From the NCBI GenBank assembly GCA_031394025.1, contig JANMWO010000391.1, positions 1-17,163 of the forward strand: 17,163 bases of DNA, in the 5' to 3' direction. A program made the translations under genes and the position numbers. This DNA is from JANXSF01 sp031394025 (lineage in GTDB: Bacteria; Acidobacteriota; Terriglobia; Bryobacterales; Bryobacteraceae). Shown in pieces: positions 15,260 to 17,163 of this stretch; position 1 is the first letter of the stretch; each line of letters starts with the position of its first letter. Under the pieces are notes generated by a model. That model did no database searches. It was given only the letters and a program-made list of their open reading frames with translations, and was not told the DNA's origin.

Positions 15260-15801
15260 TGCCCACTCTCGATGCCCAGGTTTTCCTTCACCCAGTTATT
15301 GTCCATTTGGGTGATGCCGTATTCTTTGCGCAACGGATGACCAACCCACTCTTCCGGCAACAGAATGCGCTTCATTTCGGGATGCCCTGCAAAACGAATC
15401 CCAAACATATCGAACACTTCCCGTTCTAGCCAATTGGCTGTTGTATGAACCGTAGTCGCAGTGGCAGGCACCGCTCCATCGGCAATGGATGTCTTTACTC
15501 GGATGCGTTCGTTCCGCGAGTAACTATACAGGATGTAGACTAACTCAAAACGTTCTGCACGCTTGGGATAATCCACCGCAGTTAGGTCCACAAGAAAATC
15601 GAAATCTACTTCCCGTTTTAGGAACTCGATCAGGGGAATAACGGCATCTGCTTGAACCACAAAGAAATTCTGATTCACATAGCATGCCGATTCCAGCAAT
15701 CGCTCACCAAACGCAGCTTTCACTATGGTGGGAAGGTCGCCCTCCCAAAGTGTGGACGCCATCTGCGTGGGTGGGCCAGCAGGCTTGGGTTCTTCGGGCA
15801 T
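15256..15801 (-). CDS. nuoC: NADH-quinone oxidoreductase subunit C
   Basis: A 181-aa 30-kDa-type subunit of complex I. The family signature is ANWLEREVFDMFGIRFAGHP (122-141), continuing through MKRILLPEEW to GHPLRKEYGI, as expected. It is a stand-alone NuoC. It is the first gene of the visible operon; nuoA and nuoB are not upstream. The ATG at 15801 has no good SD, and Met14 (MASTLWEGD) is an alternative start with no better site. The 116-nt gap to the upstream propeller gene contains a small 6-bp hairpin (15846-15862) and probably a promoter that I cannot pinpoint. Confidence 0.95.
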   Translation of the reverse strand: MPEEPKPAGPPTQMASTLWEGDLPTIVKAAFGERLLESACYVNQNFFVVQADAVIPLIEFLKREVDFDFLVDLTAVDYPKRAERFELVYILYSYSRNERIRVKTSIADGAVPATATTVHTTANWLEREVFDMFGIRFAGHPEMKRILLPEEWVGHPLRKEYGITQMDNNWVKENLGIESGQ

Positions 15802-15917
15802 TAGAGTTCGGTAATCACCCTAGGATGACATAGCCAGGGACTCGAATCCAAACGGATTGGATGCTAAGGTGCCAATCTCCAGGGTGAATGGGGAGTATGC
15901 GGAGGCCAACGGCGGTT

Positions 15918-16643
15918 TCAAGGAAGCTGAAATACGAACAGCCGACTTGGACCATCCTCTGGTAACAAATACAACTTGCCGCCGAACTGCGTCATTCCTT
16001 CATTCGTAAACAGGACACCACGATCTGTCTTCCCTGCGGTTACTCGCTTCAACAAACCAAGGTCGTGCGGATTTAACCAATCAATGGCCCCGGAGTTCTT
16101 GTCCAACACGCCACTGGCGATCAATTGACCTTGGCGGAATTTCATATCCTGATAGTGCGTGCTTTGCGGATTCTCTTGTTTGGTTAACTGCGCACCCTTT
16201 AAAGACCATGTATAAATTTGCCGCGCATCCCAGTTGCCACCTATCAATTTCTTCCCACTTATTGCGACGCAACCGATGTGATCGTCAACCGTAAAGTAAG
16301 ATCGCAGCAACAGCGTCTGCTTATCGCGCTGCTCAATCCTAGACCGCCCAATGCGCTTGTACTCGGCCACCGGAACCCACAGGGAACTTCCTTGAAGGGA
16401 CATTCCGCCCGGATGAAACATGTCTCCGCTATCGACTCTGACGGTTTGCAATAATTTCCCAGTGGCAATTTCGAACAAATGAAGATGCCCCGTTTTAGCT
16501 TCTTTATTGACAGAAGAAACCCATAGACGACGTCCATCTGTTTCGATGCCTTGCACATGCTGAAGAGGCGCGTTCAAAGGATAAACAAGCGGGGCACCGA
16601 AGCTTTCCAATGTCAGAATAACTTGGGCAAGAAGTAAGAACAT
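15918..16643 (-). CDS. Secreted beta-propeller-like protein (possibly DUF6454)
   Basis: A 241-aa protein. The first 16 or so residues (MFLLLAQVILTLESFG) look like a short signal peptide. The rest alternates short beta-like strands with turns: HVQGIETDGRRLWVSSV, a GHLHLFEIATGKLLQTV strand pair, HPGGMSLQGSSLWVPVAEY and VDDHIGCVAISGKKLIG. This looks like a single small propeller. The order of these segments resembles what I remember of DUF6454 proteins, but I cannot confirm that. No catalytic residues are recognisable. It starts 5 nt after the stop of the upstream lyase-like gene, without a good SD, so the two are probably cotranscribed and possibly act on the same sugar-derived material. Confidence 0.75.
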   Translation of the reverse strand: MFLLLAQVILTLESFGAPLVYPLNAPLQHVQGIETDGRRLWVSSVNKEAKTGHLHLFEIATGKLLQTVRVDSGDMFHPGGMSLQGSSLWVPVAEYKRIGRSRIEQRDKQTLLLRSYFTVDDHIGCVAISGKKLIGGNWDARQIYTWSLKGAQLTKQENPQSTHYQDMKFRQGQLIASGVLDKNSGAIDWLNPHDLGLLKRVTAGKTDRGVLFTNEGMTQFGGKLYLLPEDGPSRLFVFQLP

Positions 16644-16648
16644 AGTTA

Positions 16649-17163
16649 CTAAGTCAGCTCCACCACATAGACTTGCGGAAATCCTGACACGTCGCTGGTG
16701 AACACTACCTTCGATTCGTCACTACTAAAACTTGGGTGCGGGTGCGTCCATTGCGGCCCATACACGGTGTCTGTAGCCACTTCCATCCAACTCAACGTGC
16801 CTTCGCTCTTGGCTGCACTCTGGGCAACTGCGAAGTCCGCTGCCAGCGCATAGCGAGACTGTTTCCATTGGCTGCCCTGGTTGCTCGATTCCGATACGCA
16901 AACCAACTCCCGCTGCCCTGTGGCCGCGTCAACCAGGAAGATCCCCTGGTCAGGATGATTGGTATCGCATAGTATTTTGGACCCATCGTGATTCGGCGTG
17001 ATGTGCCAGGCATTGAACTCGGCAATAGTGCGGTGTTGCAGCGTCTGCCAATTCATGGCACACAGTGCTTGCGGCCAAACGGTGTAGGCCAAGTCGCCAG
17101 TTTTTCCTAGAAACGTTTCATGAACAATGAACTGCTCATTATCGTGAAGATGCAAGCACTCCA
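16649..17163 (-). CDS. Oligogalacturonate lyase-like seven-bladed propeller, C-terminal part
   Basis: A partial gene. The frame is open to the right edge, so the TTG at 17155 is not the real start (Glu-Cys precede it in frame). About 170 residues of a PD40/WD40-like propeller are visible. The segment GPQWTHPHPSF (16736-16753 region) has the Q-x2-H-x-H spacing of the metal ligands I recall from PL22 oligogalacturonate lyases (Gln, His, His), and NAWHITPNHDGSKIL supplies a plausible third His. CDTNHPDQGIFLVD and FTSDVSGFPQVYVVEL are also typical of that family. Expected role: beta-elimination of short galacturonides from pectin breakdown. A TolB-like propeller without that activity is the alternative. 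Confidence 0.75.
   Translation of the reverse strand, partial: ECLHLHDNEQFIVHETFLGKTGDLAYTVWPQALCAMNWQTLQHRTIAEFNAWHITPNHDGSKILCDTNHPDQGIFLVDAATGQRELVCVSESSNQGSQWKQSRYALAADFAVAQSAAKSEGTLSWMEVATDTVYGPQWTHPHPSFSSDESKVVFTSDVSGFPQVYVVELT

Noticed and set aside
15828..15850. GGATTCGAGTCC on the minus strand resembles a tRNA T-arm, possibly a tRNA 3' fragment or attachment site
   Set aside because: The base before TTC is A, so the invariant 53-61 pair is missing. No acceptor or anticodon stems fit around it, and there is no CCA-like end.

Overview
The window is a piece of bacterial chromosome of roughly 50-55% GC by eye, with genes on both strands and no RNA genes, IS elements or CRISPR arrays that I can see. 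The protein repertoire suggests a heterotroph, most likely an Acidobacteriota-type bacterium. The pointers are a Tat-style MTRRQLL leader on a secreted amidohydrolase, an oligogalacturonate-lyase-like propeller, a propeller of the kind I associate with DUF6454, and a long, tightly packed complex I operon. This placement is inferred from protein style and is not proven.

Layout. Bases 1-107 are an edge fragment I cannot assign. Bases 108-2488 (minus strand) carry a secreted TIM-barrel amidohydrolase that lacks one usual metal-site Asp, an ArsC/Spx-fold protein with no cysteine at all, a strong terminator, and a secreted protein of unknown function. Bases 2489-2860 form a divergent intergenic region with a 42-bp direct repeat (period 63), a 25-bp inverted repeat and tandem heptamers of type NCCGTTA. 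It looks like a fragment of a dispersed repeat family and must also hold the promoters of both flanking genes.

Bases 2861-6692 (plus strand) are a compact three-gene operon with overlapping ends. It encodes a HemN/HemW-like radical SAM enzyme, a PaaK-like AMP-forming CoA ligase and a CPA2 cation:proton antiporter, followed by a clear hairpin terminator. No pathway is obvious for this trio, and it is the best candidate here for an uncharacterised system.

Bases 6813-15801 (minus strand) are nine complex I genes in the transcribed order nuoC-D-I-J-K-L-M-N-H. Most junctions are ATGA or GTGA overlaps. This covers the whole proton-pumping arm plus C, D and I, but not A, B or the NADH-oxidising E, F and G. 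nuoH sits last, after nuoN, instead of before nuoI. The missing subunits must be encoded elsewhere.

Bases 15918-17163 (minus strand, upstream of nuoC) hold two beta-propeller genes 5 nt apart: a secreted one, and the C-terminal part of an oligogalacturonate-lyase-like protein running off the right edge. They look like a separate carbohydrate-related unit that happens to abut the nuo operon.
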